Counted from the first letter of the stretch, positions 36,334 through 48,933 are shown. The stretch is DNA of 64,000 nucleotides from Coenobita brevimanus (GCA_032717465.1 CM064715.1:34825046-34889045), one strand, 5' to 3'. Translations and numbers: made by a program. Notes: generated by a model from the letters alone, not told the origin.

Positions 36334-37137
36334 TTAATCAGCAATTACGTACCCAAGGTACTGAACTTTAGCTTGACCAAACTCACACTTTGATAAATTA
36401 GCTACAAGATTAGCCTGAACCAAACGATCAAGAAATTTACTGACATGGCATAGGTGATCTTTCCAGTTGTCACTGAAGATTAATACATCATCAATATAAA
36501 CACAACACTCTGCCAAACCCTCTGTTACAACATTCATGAGCTTCTGAAAAGTGGCTGCTGCATTCTTCATACCATATGGCATTACAGAACATGCAAAAGT
36601 CTTTCCTAGTGTTACAAAACATGAAATCTCCCTAGCACGTTCAGTCATAGGTACTTGCCAGTATCCCTTTAACAAATCAAACTTACTTATGTACCTAGCC
36701 TTTCCGATCTTGTCTATGCAATCTTCCATGGGAGGGAGAGGGTAAGTGTCTGTTTTGGTTATCTGATTAACACGTCTGTAGTCGATGCAAAGCCGCTGTA
36801 ACCCACCTGGCTTGGGGACTAGAGTGACAGGAGAACTCCACTCGCTCTGACAGGGCTCAATGATCTTGTGGTCCAACAGGTAGCCAAGCTCCTTCTGGAT
36901 GAGAGGAACTTTCACTGGGTTCACACGGTAAGGAGGCAGTTTAATTGGCTTTGCGTCTCCAACATCGACATCATGCATCAACACAGTGGTTCTTCCTGGA
37001 GTGGCACGGAACACTTGCGGGTACTCCTGCAGTAATGGCGAAAACTCCTGCCTTTCCTCGAGAGCTAGATGAGAAAGCTTAGTCTGGAGATCATTCATGA
37101 TATCAGGATTCTTCCTCAAACTATCACTCAAGCTCAT
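36334..37137 (-). pseudogene. Copy A reverse transcriptase
   Basis: Motifs in order: IQKELGYLLDHKIIEPCQSEW, VTLVPKPGGLQRLCIDYRRVN, YISKFDLLKGYWQVPM (first catalytic Asp), CSVMPYGMKNAAATFQKLMN and VYIDDVLIFSDNWKD (the catalytic DD). This is a typical Ty3/Gypsy RT. It is open through the whole palm and ends with a TAA after YVIAD. It lies 3' of the integrase on the coding strand. Confidence 0.93.
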
Positions 37138-37178
37138 GCTGCATGGGAGAGCTTCACTTGCAGACTCGGGTGGAACAG

Positions 37179-39194
37179 CTACAGTGAGACTGGGTTATTT
37201 TCGTCCCGCCTGTGATATAACTTTAGCATGTTGATGTGACAAAGTTGCTTGTTCTTTCTACGATCTGGTGTGGCGATGACATAGTTGACATCACTGAGTT
37301 TCTTCTCCACGAAATAAGGACCACTAAACTTGGCTTGAAGAGGTTGCCCATGCACCGGTAGCAGAATCAAAACCTGATCTCCTGGCTGAAAGTGGCGTAA
37401 CCTGGACTTCTTATCATACCAAGTCTTCATCTTCTCCTGAGCAGCTCCTAAATTCTCTCTAGCCAGCTGTAAAGCAGTGGACAGCCGTTCTTTGAACTTC
37501 ATCACATACTCCAGCAGGTTGACGTCATCTTCCTCCGACAGCCAGCATTCCTTGAGTAACTTAAGGGGTCCTCTTACTTCATGGCCAAACAGTAGTTCAA
37601 AAGGTGAGAAGCCCAGTGATTCATTTGGAGATTCTCTTGCGGCAAATACAACGAATGGAAGACCTTTATCCCAGTCTTTCTGATGTTCCAAACAGTATTT
37701 CTTGAGGATCGATTTGATTGTTTGATGATATCTCTCCAACGCTCCTTGGGTCTGGGGATGGTAAGCTTAAGACGTGATCTGGGTGATGCCCAACTCTTTC
37801 AGAGACTGATTGAAAACATTTGACATGAAATTACTTCCCCGGTCTGACTGTACCTCCTTGGGCAGACCAAACTTGGTGAAGAACCCTAGCATTTCCTTAA
37901 CCACGTTCTTTGCTGAGATATTTCTAAGTGGAATGGCTTCAGGATAATGAGTAGCCATATCAATCAGGGTCAACACATAAGAAAATCCTGAAGAAGTCTT
38001 AGGAAGAGGGCCCACAATATCCACCAACACACGGGTGAATGGCGCCTCAAAAGGAGGAATGGGAACTAGAGGTGCAACCTTTTCGGTCTGATTACACTTC
38101 CCCACAACTTGACAGGTGTGACAAGACTTACAATACCAGGAAACATCTCTAAAGATACCTGGCCAGTAGAAGTGTTTCAAAATGCGTGCCACAGTCTTCT
38201 TCACTCCAAGGTGTCCTGCCAAACTGGACTCATGAGCCACTCTAATGATATCCTGCCTACAAACACGAGGGATGACAACTTGATGTACAACCTCCCATTC
38301 ACAGTCGGCTGATGCTGTTGGGGGTCTCCACTTCCTCACAAGTACTCCTGACTTTATATAATAACAAGTAGAAGCACCGGCTGACTCTTCCTCACTGCAA
38401 GCAGAGTTAGCTAGACCTTTCAACTCAGGGTCAACAACCTGTAACTCAACCAACTCTTGACGAGACAAATTATCAACACTACGGGGTACTGCCTCATCTG
38501 GTGAGTGGTCCAAATTAGCAAGAAAAGTGTCAGCTAGGATAACATCATCATCGTCATTATCCTCTAAGTCACCAGTAACTTTAGACTTAGCCCTGGTGAC
38601 AGCACACGCAGAGAACACATCAGGGACACCACAATCCTGGCCCGCAGCCACTGGCTCACTAGACAACTGAGGAGGTGGACACACTTGACTTCCACCAATA
38701 TCATTTCCAAGTAAGAAAGTTACACCTGACATTGGGAGTGTCTCAACCAACCCAACCATAACGGAACCATCAACAAAACCAGACTCTAAATTCACTCTGC
38801 ACAGAGGGACAGAGAAGTAATTATTCCCTACACCTTGTAAGATTACAGTTTCATCAGAGGAATTAACATTAGAGCCTAGAACACTGGTCAGCATAAGGGA
38901 TTGGCAAGCACCTGTATCACGATATATTTTAACTGATTTCCTGTCATTACTGTCCAAAGGACTGACAAAACCATCAGACAGGAAATTAGCACATGAACTC
39001 TTGAGAGTGTCACCCACATTACTGCTCAAATGAGGAGCTTCATTATGAGAATTTAATTTACCCCTGAAAGCAGGTTCAGTTAACTCAGCTAAAGAATTCT
39101 GGGAACTCTCAAGGGTGGACACTAGACCAATTGACTGAATATTTAAAGACTCCTTTTTGTTCACATCACGCTGTCTCCTGAAACATTTCTCCAT
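37179..39194 (-). pseudogene. Copy A protease and integrase
   Basis: 37767-39194 encodes protease (IYRDTGACQSLM, DTGA) followed by integrase: zinc domain (HESSLAGHLGVKKT and CKSCHTC), VDIVGPLPKTSSG (first Asp) and VQSDRGSNFMSN (second Asp). A TAA (complement near 37767) stops it just before the AYHPQTQGALER block containing the catalytic Glu. 37179-37739 continues in frame with the C-terminal integrase, GHEVRGPLKLL and a GPY/F module (KFSGPYFVEKKLS). The integrase lies upstream of the RT. Confidence 0.9.
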
Positions 39195-39384
39195 AATATG
39201 ACCAAGCTTACTACAATAAGTAAATTTACTTTTCTGAAACCTAGGGGTGAAGCTGGTATTTACTTCCTGAGAAACATCATCTTTATTCTCTTTCCTGTTA
39301 CCTGTACTCTGAGTAGAGGCAACATACTCTCAGCTTTCCTTTTTTCTCTAGAATATCTCTTGTGAGTGAGAACATATTCATCAG

Positions 39385-40392
39385 CTAAAACTGCAGCATC
39401 AGACAAATTATCTTTTTTTTCTCATCAAGATATAGGGTTACATCTTTATTAATACAGTTTTTGAAGTCCTCCAGCAAAATCATCTGTTTAAATTTATCAA
39501 AATCAGAATCCACATTCTTAGAATTTAACCACTGCTCTAATAGATCTTCTTTGATTTTTGCATACTCAACATGGGATTGCTTATCTTGCTTATAAGTTGT
39601 CCTAAATTTTACCCGATAGGCTTCAGGAACAAGCTCATAGGCCTTAAGAATGAAGCTCTTGACTACATCATAATGATCACATTGATCCTGAGGCAAAGAT
39701 GCATAAGTTACTTGAGGTTTACCGGTGAGAACATTTTGGAGGAGTACTGGCCAATACTCTTGGGGCCAATTAAAACCTGTAGCTACCCTCTCAAACAACT
39801 GAAAATACTTTGTTAAATCAGATTCATTAAAAGGAAGGACAAGTTTAACCTTTTTAGCCACATCAAAATAATCAGAGCTAGTTGATCCAGTTCCACCTTG
39901 TTTCATGCGATACTCATGGTCTGCCTGAATTATAGCAATTTCAATTTGTGCCTCCTGAATACGAGCCTGAGACTCAGCCTCCTTAGCACGTGCCTGAAAC
40001 TCAGCCACCTTAGCACGTGCCTGAAACTCAGCCTCCTTATCCTGAGACTCAGCCTGCTTAGCCTGAGACTCAGGCTCCTTAGCACGTGCCTGAAACTCAG
40101 CCTCCTTAACATGAGCCTCCTGCAGGGCTAGCTGTAACTTAGCTATTTCAATCTGCGTTTGCTTATCTGGAGGAGTTACATCAAACAAGCTTTTATTAAT
40201 CATGCCAACAATTTGATCTTTAGAATGATGAGAGCGAACAGCAATTCCCAATTGTTGAGCAACAAGCTTAAGTTCATTCTTTGTTCTGTTTTCTACATCA
40301 CACACTGTTTGCACATTTGACAACAAATCTTTGGCTTCATCAAGTGTAGTAATAGTAGACATCATGAATAAATCACAGTCACAAATTATCAA
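39385..40392 (-). pseudogene. Copy A gag
   Basis: The likely start is the MMSTITTLDEA methionine pair near 40362-40365, 10 codons into the open frame, because upstream residues are not element-typical. An N-terminal SAP-like helix-loop-helix (NELKLVAQQLGI) is followed by a charged coiled-coil stretch of repeated KEAEFQARA and ESQA units (about residues 80-160). After it comes the gag core FERVATGFNWPQEYWPVLLQ...AYELVPEAYRVKFR, like the Gmr1-type gag from which the vertebrate SCAN domain derives. An expanded T-run (complement near 39412-39421) shifts the frame, cutting off the zinc knuckle. Confidence 0.85.
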
Positions 40393-40446
40393 GCAATATC
40401 CTTATGATAATATCCTGAATATCCTGATAAGAGGTCGCCAAATTTA

Positions 40447-41201
40447 TGTTACGGAACAGAAAAAACTGTCCCGCAAAGTTCCAGGTTCAAAACAAAAGAG
40501 TTAGGTAAAATTACAAGTTAAAGTTTAATGCTCAAACTAACAGCTAAATATTCAGGACTCATAAGGATAATGTAATGGCAAAAAACAGGTTAAATATATG
40601 GTTAACTGCAATAGCCTCTATTAACACGAAATTAGCAAATGTAAATTTATCTAAGTCAGCCCTGATAAAATGAGAAAACCGGATAATGCTCAGTTAATGC
40701 AAGATATCTTATTACAGATACTAAATATTATCAATAATGACTAACATAAAAAATCTCCACATGAATCACAAAAACCTTACCAGGCCTACGAATCAACACC
40801 TTATGCTATACAGTACAAGAAAAAATGTAATAACATACTCAAATTACACAGCAGCTAGATGGTTGGAGACTTCCTGAGCACTCACAAAAATAATAACAAC
40901 TGTACAGGGAAGGACAGAGATGTGAACAAAATGAGGAGTAGATCTAAGTGGCAATTAATGCAGAGACTGAGCTCATTATATAGGGGTCGGCAGAGCTTGA
41001 TACAACTTGTAAGAAGGACGCGCAAATGAAGCCATAGGGGACAAAGAGTTAACAATCCTGCTCTGAACAACAGAAAGAACGACTTACTCTACTATAAGGG
41101 TTAGAAGGGGGGAGTGAGGTAGAACACGCTCGTGATCAAACATGCAGCATACTGTATGTTAGAATTATACAAAGGATGATGAAATCATACGCCATGTAAC
41201 A
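40447..41201 (-). repeat. Copy A 5' LTR
   Basis: TGTTACGGAAC to CATGTAACA, followed by the AT tract. The ends TGTTAC and GTAACA are inverted repeats. Confidence 0.93.

Positions 41202-41245
<44 letters not shown>
41202..41245. repeat. (AT)n between the two Gmr1-like copies
   Basis: 44 bases of mostly AT. It serves as right flank of copy A and left flank of copy B. Confidence 0.97.
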
Positions 41246-41249
<4 letters not shown>

Positions 41250-42036
41250 ACGGAACATAGAAAGATAATGTACATTTTAAGTGAGAATACTAAAAATCAC
41301 TACTGTCCCGTAAAGTTCCAGGTTCAAAACAAAAGAGTTAGGTAAAATTACAAGTTAAAGTTTAATGCTCAAACTAACAACAAAACATTCAGGACTCATA
41401 AGGATAATGTAATGGCAAAAAACAGGTTAAATATATGGTTAACTGCAATAGCCTCTATTAACACGAAATTAGCATGAGTAAAATTATCTAAGTCAGCCCT
41501 GTTAAAATGAGATACCAGATAATACTCGGTGAATGCCAGATATATTATTACAGATAAAAAATAATATTAATGATGGCTGACAATAAGAACCTTTACATAA
41601 ATTACAAAAACCTTACTAGGCCCAAGAATTAACCTTATGCTACACAGTACAAGAAAAAATGCAACAACAGTTAAACTCAAATTACACACAGCTGCTAGAT
41701 GGTTGGAGACTTCCTGAGCACTCACAATAATAATAACTGTACAGGGGAGGACAGAGATTTGAGCAAAATGAGGAGTAGATCTAAGTGGCAATGATGCAGA
41801 GACTGAGCTCATTATATAAGGGCCGGCAGAGCTTGATACAACTTGTAAGAAGGACGCGCAAATGAAGCCATAGGGGACAAAGAGCTGACAATCCTGCTCT
41901 GAACAACAGAAAGGACGACTTACTCTACTATAACGGTAGAATGGGGGACTGAGGCAGAACACGCTCGTGATCAAACATGCAGCATACTGTGCGTTAAAAT
42001 TACACAAAGGATGATGAAATCATAGGCTATGTAACA
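41246..42036 (-). repeat. Copy B 3' LTR
   Basis: TGTTACGGAACATAG to GGCTATGTAACA. Only a few differences from the 46755-47544 LTR are visible. Confidence 0.94.
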
Positions 42037-42097
42037 CCTCCCCACAAAGAAAAAGAAATTTACAAAGGAAATTTCTTATTACTCTAAAACAATCTTT

Positions 42098-42940
42098 CTA
42101 AAGTCTAGGTATGCAATCTGCAATAACATTTTCTTTCCCCTTGACATGTTGTATGTCTAATGAATACTCCTGAAGAAGTAAACTCCATCTTGTCAATCTC
42201 TGATTTTTATCTTTAAACTTACTAAGGAATTTCAGTGGGTTATGATCGGTATAAATGACTATGGGGTCAAAACCAGAGTACAAATAAAATGAAAAATGCT
42301 GTAAACCCAAAATCAAGGCCAAAAGCTTTTTCTCAATAGCTGAGTAGTTCTTTTGAGGTGGAGTGAACTTCTTACTGTAATAAGATACAGGGTGTTCAAT
42401 ACCCTGATCATCCTCTTGCAGCAAAACAGCCCCAGCTCCTGTATCACTTGCATCAACAGCCATCTTAAAAGGCTTAGCAAAATTTTGAGTAGCGAGCACT
42501 GGCTGACTTAATAGGATAGCTTTAAGTTTGTTGAAAGAGGATTAACAGTTATCGGTCCAGACAAATTTAACTCCCTTTTTCAGTAGGTCTGTAAGTGGTG
42601 ATACAAGAATTGAAAAGTTAAGAACAAATCTCCTGTAATAACCTACCATTCCCAAAAATCTTTGTAGCTCTTTCCTACTTTCAGGTCTGGGAAGATCACT
42701 TATAACCTGAACCTTAGCTCCTGGTGGTGCAACATGTGCATCACCAATTACGTACTCAAGGTACTGAACTTTAGCTTGACCAAACTCACACTTTGATAAA
42801 TTAGCTACAAGATTAGCCTGAAGCAAACACTCAAGAAATTTACTGACATGGCATAACTGATGTTTCCAGTTGTCACTGAAGATTAATACATCATCAATAT
42901 AAACAACACACCCTGCCAAACCCTCTGTTACAACATTCAT
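42098..42940 (-). pseudogene. Copy B RT end and RNase H
   Basis: 42542-42940 opens at MNVVTEGLAG, includes the catalytic VYIDDVLIFSDNWK and ends at FVWTDNC followed by TAA; copy A has a Glu codon there. 42098-42499 resumes with MAVDASDTGAGAVLLQED, LALILGLQHFSFYL and YTDHNPLKFL, ending VKGKENVIADCIPRL. The RNase H is intact in sequence. Confidence 0.93.
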
Positions 42941-45900
42941 GAGCTACTGAAATGTGGCTGCTGCATTCTTCATACCATATAGCATTACAGAACATGCAAA
43001 AGTCTATCCTAGTGTTACATGAGATTTCTCTAGCACGTTCAGTCATAGGTACTTGCCAGTGTCCCTTTAACAAATCAAACTTACTTATGTACCTAGCCTT
43101 TCCGATCTTGTTTATGCAATCTTCCATGCGAGGGAGAGGGTAAGTGTCTGTTTTGGTTATCTGATTAACACGTCTGTAGTCGATGCAAAGCCGCTGTGAC
43201 CCACCTGGCTTAGGGACCAGAGTGACAGGAGAACTCCACTCGCTCTGACAGAGCTCAATCATCTTGTGGTCCAACAGGTAGCCAAGCTCCTTCTGGATGA
43301 GAGGAACTTTCACTGGGTTCACACGGTAAGGAGGCAGTTTAATTGGCTTTGCGTCTCCAACATCGACAGCATGCATCAACACAGTGGTTCTTCCTGGAGT
43401 GGCACGGAACACTTGCGGGTACTCCTGCAGTAATGCTGAAAACTCCTGCCTTTCCTCGGGAGGTAGATGAGAAAGCTTAGTCTGGAGATCATTCATGATA
43501 TCAGGATTCTTCCCCAAATTATCACTCAGCCTCATGCTGCATGGGAGAACTTCACTTGCAGACTCGGGTGGAACAGCTACAGTGCAGACTGGATTATTTT
43601 CGTCCCGCCTGTGATATAAATTTAGCATGTTGATGTGACATAGTTGCTTGTTCTTGCTACGATCTGGTGTGGCGATGACATAGTTGACATCACTGAGTTT
43701 CTTCTCCACGAAATAAGGACCACTAAACTTGGCTTGAAGAGGTTGTCCATGCACCAGTAGCAGAATCAAGACCTGATCTCCTGGCTGAAAGTGGCGTAAC
43801 CTGGACTTCTTATCATACCAAGTCTTCATCTTCTCCTGAGCAGCTCCTAAATTCTCTCTAGCCAGCTGTAAAGCAGTGGATAGCCGTTCTTTGAACTTCA
43901 TCACATACTCCAGCAGGTTGACGTCATCTTCCTCCGACAGCCAGCATTCCTTGAGTAACTTAAGGGGTCCTCTTACTTCATGGCCAAACAGTAGTTCAAA
44001 AGGTGAGAAGCCCAGTGATTCATTCGGAGATTCTCTTGCAGCAAACAGAACGAATGGAAGACCTTTATCCCAGTCTTTCTGATGTTCCAAACAGTATTTC
44101 TTGAGGATCGATTTGATTGTTTGATGATATCTCTCCAACGCTCCTTGGGTCTGGGGATGGTAAGCTGAAGACGTGATCTGGGTGATGCCCAACTCTTTCA
44201 GAGACTGATTGAAAACATTTGACATGAAATTACTTCCCCGGTCTGACTGTACCTCCTTGGGCAGACCAAACTTGGTGAAGAACCCTAGCATTTCCTTAAC
44301 CACGTTCTTTGCTGAGATATTTCTAAGTGGAATGGCTTCAGGATAACGAGTAGCCATATCAATCAGGGTCAACACATAAGAAAATCCTGAAGAAGTCTTA
44401 GGAAGAGGGCCCACAATATCCACCAACACACGGGTGAATGGCGCCTCAAAAGGAGGAATAGGAACTAGAGGTGTAACCTTTTCGCTCTGATTACACTTCC
44501 CCAGAACTTGACAGGTGTGACAAGACTTACAATACCAGGAAACATCCCTGAAGATACCTGGGCAGTAGAAGTGTTTCAAAATGCGTGCCACAGTCTTCCT
44601 CACTCCAAGGTGTCCTGCCAAACTGGAATCATGAGCCACTCTAATGATATCCTGCCTACAAACACGAGGGATGACAACTTGATGTACAACCTCCCATTCA
44701 CAGTCGGCTGATGCTGTTGGGGGTCTCCACTTCCTCACAAGTACTCCTGACTTTATATAATAACAAGTAGAAGCACCAGCTGACTCTTCCTCACTGCAAG
44801 CAGAGTTAGCTAGACCTTTCAACTCAGGGTCAGCAACCTGCAACTCAACAAACTCTTGATGAGACAAATTATCAACACTACGGGGTACTGCCTCATCTGG
44901 TGAGTGGTCCAAATTAGCAAGAAAAGTGTCAGCTAGGATAACATCATCATCATCATTATCCTCTAAATCACCAGTAACTTTAGACTTAGCCCTAGTGACA
45001 GCACATGCAGGGAACACATCAGTGACATCACAATCCCGGGTCGTAGTCACCGGCTCACCAGACAACTGAGGAGCTGGACACACTTGACTTCCACCAATAT
45101 CATTTCCAAGTAAGAAAGTTACACCTGACATTAGGAGTGTCTCAACCAACCCAACCATAACGGAACCATTAACAAAACCAGACTCTAAATTCACTCTGCA
45201 CAGAGGGACAGAGAAGTAATTATTCCCTACACCTTGTAAGATTACTGTTTCATCAGAGGAATTAACATTAGTGCCTAGAACACTGGTCATCATAAGGGAT
45301 TGGCAAGCACCCGTGTCACGATATATTTTAACTGATTTCCTGTCATTATTGTCCAGAGGACTGACAAAACCATCAGACAGGAAATTAGCACATGAACTCT
45401 TGAGAGTGTCACCCACGTTACTGCTCAAAAGAGGAGCTCCATCATGAGAATTTAAGTTACCCCTCAAAGCAGGTTCAGTTAACTCAGTTAAAGAATTCTG
45501 GGAACTCTCAAGGGTGGACACTAGACCAATTGACTGAATATTTAAAGACTCCTTTTTGTTCACATCACGCTGTCTCCTGAAACATTTCTCCGTAGTATGA
45601 CCAAGCTTACTACAATAAGTACATTTACTTTTCTGAAATCTAGAGGTGGAGCTGGTATTTACTTCCTGAGAAACATCATCTTTATTCTCTTTCCTGTTAC
45701 CTGTACTCTGAGTAGAGGCAACGTACTTACTCTCAGCTTTCCCTTTTTCTTTAGAATATCTCTTGTGAGTGAGAACATATTCATCAGCTAAAACTGCAGC
45801 ATCAGACAAATTATCTATTCGTTTCTCATCAAGATATAGGCTTACATCTTTACTAATACACCTTTTGAAGTCCTCCAGCAAAATCATCTGCTTAAAGTTA

Positions 45901-46700
45901 CCAAAATCAGAATCCACATTCTTAGAATTTAACCACTGGTCTAACAGATCTTCTTTGATTTTTGCATACTCAACATGGGATTGCTTATCTTGCTTGTAAG
46001 TTGTCCTAAATTTTACTCTATAGGCTTCAGGAACAAGCTCATAGGCCTTAAGAATCAAGCTCTTAACTACATTATAATTATCAGATTGATCCTGAGGCAA
46101 AGATGCATAAGTTACTTGAGCTTTACCGGTGAGAACAGTTTGAAGGAGTACCGGCCAATACTTTTTGGGCCAATTAAAACCTGTAGCTACCCTCTCAAAC
46201 AACTGAAAATACTTTGTTAAATCAGATTCATTAAAAGGAGGGACAAGTTTAACATTTTTAGCCACATCAAAATCATCAGAGCTAGATGATCCAGTTTCAC
46301 CTTGTTTCATGCGATACTCATGGTCTGCCTGAATCCTAGCAATTTCAACTTGTGCCTCAGCCTCCTTAGAACGGGCCTGAAATTCAGCCTCCTTAGCACG
46401 AGACTCCGCCTCCATATCCTGAGCCTCCTGCTGGGCTAGCTGTAACTTAGCTAATTCAATCTGCGTTTGCTTATTTGGAGGAGTTACATTAAATAAGCTT
46501 TCATTAATCATGTCAACAATTTGATCTTTAGAATGATGAGAGCGAACAGCAATTCCCAATTGTTGAGCAACAAGCTTAAGTTCATTCTTTGTTCTGTTTT
46601 CTACATCCAACACTGTTTGCACATTTGACAAAAAATCTTTGGCTTCATCAAGCGTAGTAATAGTAGACATCATGAATAAATCACAGTCACAAAATATCAA
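42894..46700 (-). pseudogene. Copy B gag-protease-integrase-RT polyprotein (1268 codons)
   Basis: The likely start is the MM near residues 10-11 (46667-46670). Layout by residue: SAP-like region 38-68; charged repeats 88-125; gag core with FERVATGFNWPKKYW about 168-290; CCHC knuckle C360, C363, H368, C373; protease DTGA 462-465; integrase zinc domain H690, H697, C727, C730; integrase catalytic D761, D820, E856 (35 residues between the last two, as expected); GPY/F module about 994; RT from about 1125 with LVPKPGGSQRLCIDYRRVN and first catalytic D1209. The frame shifts at about residue 1228, and the final residues are out of frame. All integrase catalytic residues are present, so lesions are recent or few. 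Confidence 0.95.
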
Positions 46701-46754
46701 GCAATATCCTTATGATAATATCCTGAATAATCTGATAAGAGGTCGCCAAATTTA

Positions 46755-47540
46755 TGTTACGGAACAGAGAAAGATAATGTACACTTTAAGTGAGAATACT
46801 AAAAATCACTACTGTCCCGTAAAGTTCCAGGTTCAAAACAAAAGAGTTAGGTAAAATTACAAGTTAAAGTTTAATGCTCAAACTAACAACAAAACATTCA
46901 GGACTCATAAGGATAATGTAATGGCAAAAAACAGGTTAAATATATGGTTAACTGCAATAGCCTCCATTAACACGAAATTAGCATGAGTAAATTTATCTAA
47001 GTCAGCCCTGTTAAAATGAGATACCAGATAATACTCAGTGAATGCCAGATATATTATTACAGATAAAAAATAATATTAATGATGGCTGACAATAAGAACC
47101 TTTACATAAATTACAAAAACCTTACTAGGCCCAAGAATTAACCTTATGCTACAGAGTACAAGAAAAAATGCAACAACAGTTATACTCAAATTACACACAG
47201 CTGCTAGATGGTTGGAGACTTCCTGAGCACTCCAATAATAATAACTGTACAGGGGAGGACAGAGATTTGAGCAAAATGAGGAGTAGATCTAAGTGGCAAT
47301 GATGCAGAGACTGAGCTCATTATATAAGGGCCGGCAGAGCTTGATACAACTTGTAAGAAGGACGCGCAAATGAAGCCATAGGGGACAAAGAGCTGACAAT
47401 CCTGCTCTGAACAACAGAAAGGACGACTTACTCTACTATAACGGTAGAAGGGGGGACTGAGGCAGAACACGCTCGTGATCAAACATGCAGCATACTGTGC
47501 GTTAAAATTACACAAAGGATGATGAAATCATAGGCTATGT

Positions 47541-47544
<4 letters not shown>
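46755..47544 (-). repeat. Copy B 5' LTR
   Basis: Near-identical to 41246-42036. It ends in GTAACA followed by the AT tract. Confidence 0.94.

Positions 47545-47615
<71 letters not shown>
47545..47615. repeat. (AT)n right of copy B
   Basis: About 70 bases of AT. It abuts the 5' leader of the next LINE at 47616. Confidence 0.97.
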
Positions 47616-47617
<2 letters not shown>

Positions 47618-47889
47618 AGATGGGGGTGTCCATCATCCACTCACTTAGTGTAGCAGTACTCTGTTTTTAGGGTAGCTCTACAATGAGTGGCAATCCAAAT
47701 TATTTATTGCAAACCAGGATATCATTGACAACGCTGTGTGGTAACCTTATAGATAACCAACACGTGTTCCTTACGTGACAGCAAGTGGGTTGGCTGAGGG
47801 TTAGTGCCCCTTCCCGGAAAACAACTAAGAATAAGAAGCCTCAGACCAGGACTGACCAACAGGTGAAGACTAAGGACCGAGCAAAGTAC

Positions 47890-48933
47890 ATGGTACGGAT
47901 TGCAACGTGGAATGTAAGAGGTGCAAATGATGAGGTGAGAGAGAGATTGCCCAGGTGTTTGAGGGTACAAAACTGGATGTTTGTGGATTAAATGAAACTA
48001 AATGATGAGGTGAGAGTGTGAAAGAATAGGAGTATGGATGGAGTACATGAGCGGGAGTGGGTGAGACTGAGAGGACAATTGAACGAGTGTGTTATTGAAT
48101 ACAAGAGATGGAAGGAAAATATAAGAGAATATGGATCAGTTGGCTCATGGATTGTGTTGGTGATATTGAAAGTTGGACTACAAGTGTGGACGATTGTGTG
48201 TGTGTATGCGCCAACGCAAGATCGTGCAAGCTCAGTGATAGCAGAGTTCTGGACAAATGTGGAAGCGTGATGGAAAAGTTTGAAAGGAATGAGAGAGTGT
48301 TTTTGATCAGAGATATGAATGGAAAAGTAGGGAATGTGAAGGTGGATTGAGTAGTTGGTGAGTGGGGGGTGCCTGCAGAAGTGGATGATAATGACAGTGC
48401 TCTTGTGGACAATATTTTGTCCCGGGAGGGGGTTGGTGATAGCCAATACCCTTTTCAGACACAAAATTATCCACATGTATACGTGGCGAGTGATGAAAAA
48501 GTTGGATTATGAACTGAACGAACGAAAGGTAATGATTGATTATGTGTGCGTGGATGATAGAATGAGAAGGTGTGTAATGCATGCAAGAGCATGTAGAGAG
48601 GGGTGGATTTTCTGACCACCGCTTGGTGGCGGTGAAAGTCAAGAGTCAGATGAAATGGAGGAAAAGAAGAAGGGAAGGACAGGAGGAAGTAGTTCATACA
48701 AGGAGGGTGGAAAGTTTACCAAAGGATGGGTGGAGAAGCGATTGGATAACTATGATTTGGAGCAGATGGGAGTCGTGGAAGGTGAGTGCAAGATACTCAC
48801 AGAAGACATCTGTACTGTATGCGAGGTGGTGTGTGGGGTGAAGAGGAGATGGAAGGGGATGCAAGGAACAGCATGGTGGAATGAAGAGGTGAGACAGGCT
48901 GTGGCACAAAAGAAGAAAGCATATAGTGAGTAG
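47890..48933 (+). pseudogene. LINE A endonuclease and linker
   Basis: Pieces in three frames: 47890-47991 (IATWNVRGANDEVRERL), 48034-48270 (VWTIVCVYAPTQDRASSV), 48108-48350 (NERVFLIRDMNGKVGNVKVD, where the usual GDFN/GDMN aspartate remains but the preceding Gly is Arg), 48355-48615 (HMYTWRVMKK; MIDYVCVDDRMRRCVM) and 48581-48933 (SDHRLVAVKVK; AWWNEEVRQAVAQKKK). The order is that of an APE-type endonuclease followed by the RT linker. It is inactive. Confidence 0.87.

Larger units (their letters stand above)
34875..41201 (-). mobile_element. Gmr1-like Ty3/Gypsy element, copy A
   Basis: Two LTRs of about 755-759 bases (34875-35633 and 40447-41201) bound a minus-strand element. Pol order on the minus strand is protease, integrase, RT, RNase H. 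ATAT flanks both ends inside AT repeats. The minus-strand primer site next to the 5' LTR reads TTTGGCGACCTCTTATC (40430-40446). The purine tract before the 3' LTR reads TTTGTGGGGAGG. At least four lesions break the ORF. The same family sits next door as copy B. Confidence 0.94.
41246..47544 (-). mobile_element. Gmr1-like Ty3/Gypsy element, copy B (near-complete)
   Basis: LTRs at 41246-42036 and 46755-47544, each about 790 bases, begin TGTTACGG and end GTAACA with ATAT on both flanks. They are longer than the copy-A LTRs because of a block of about 38 bases near the TGTTACGG end (AGATAATGTACA...). The primer site TTTGGCGACCTCTTATC lies next to the 5' LTR (46738-46754 on plus, reversed). One frame of 1268 codons covers gag, protease, integrase and the first RT half. 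Two lesions break the rest: a 5-base deletion near 43012 and a nonsense change near 42541. It is the younger or better-preserved of the two. Confidence 0.95.

Noticed and set aside
40000..40130. Separate host coiled-coil gene
   Set aside because: The repeats lie inside the gag frame of copy A, with a shorter version in copy B.
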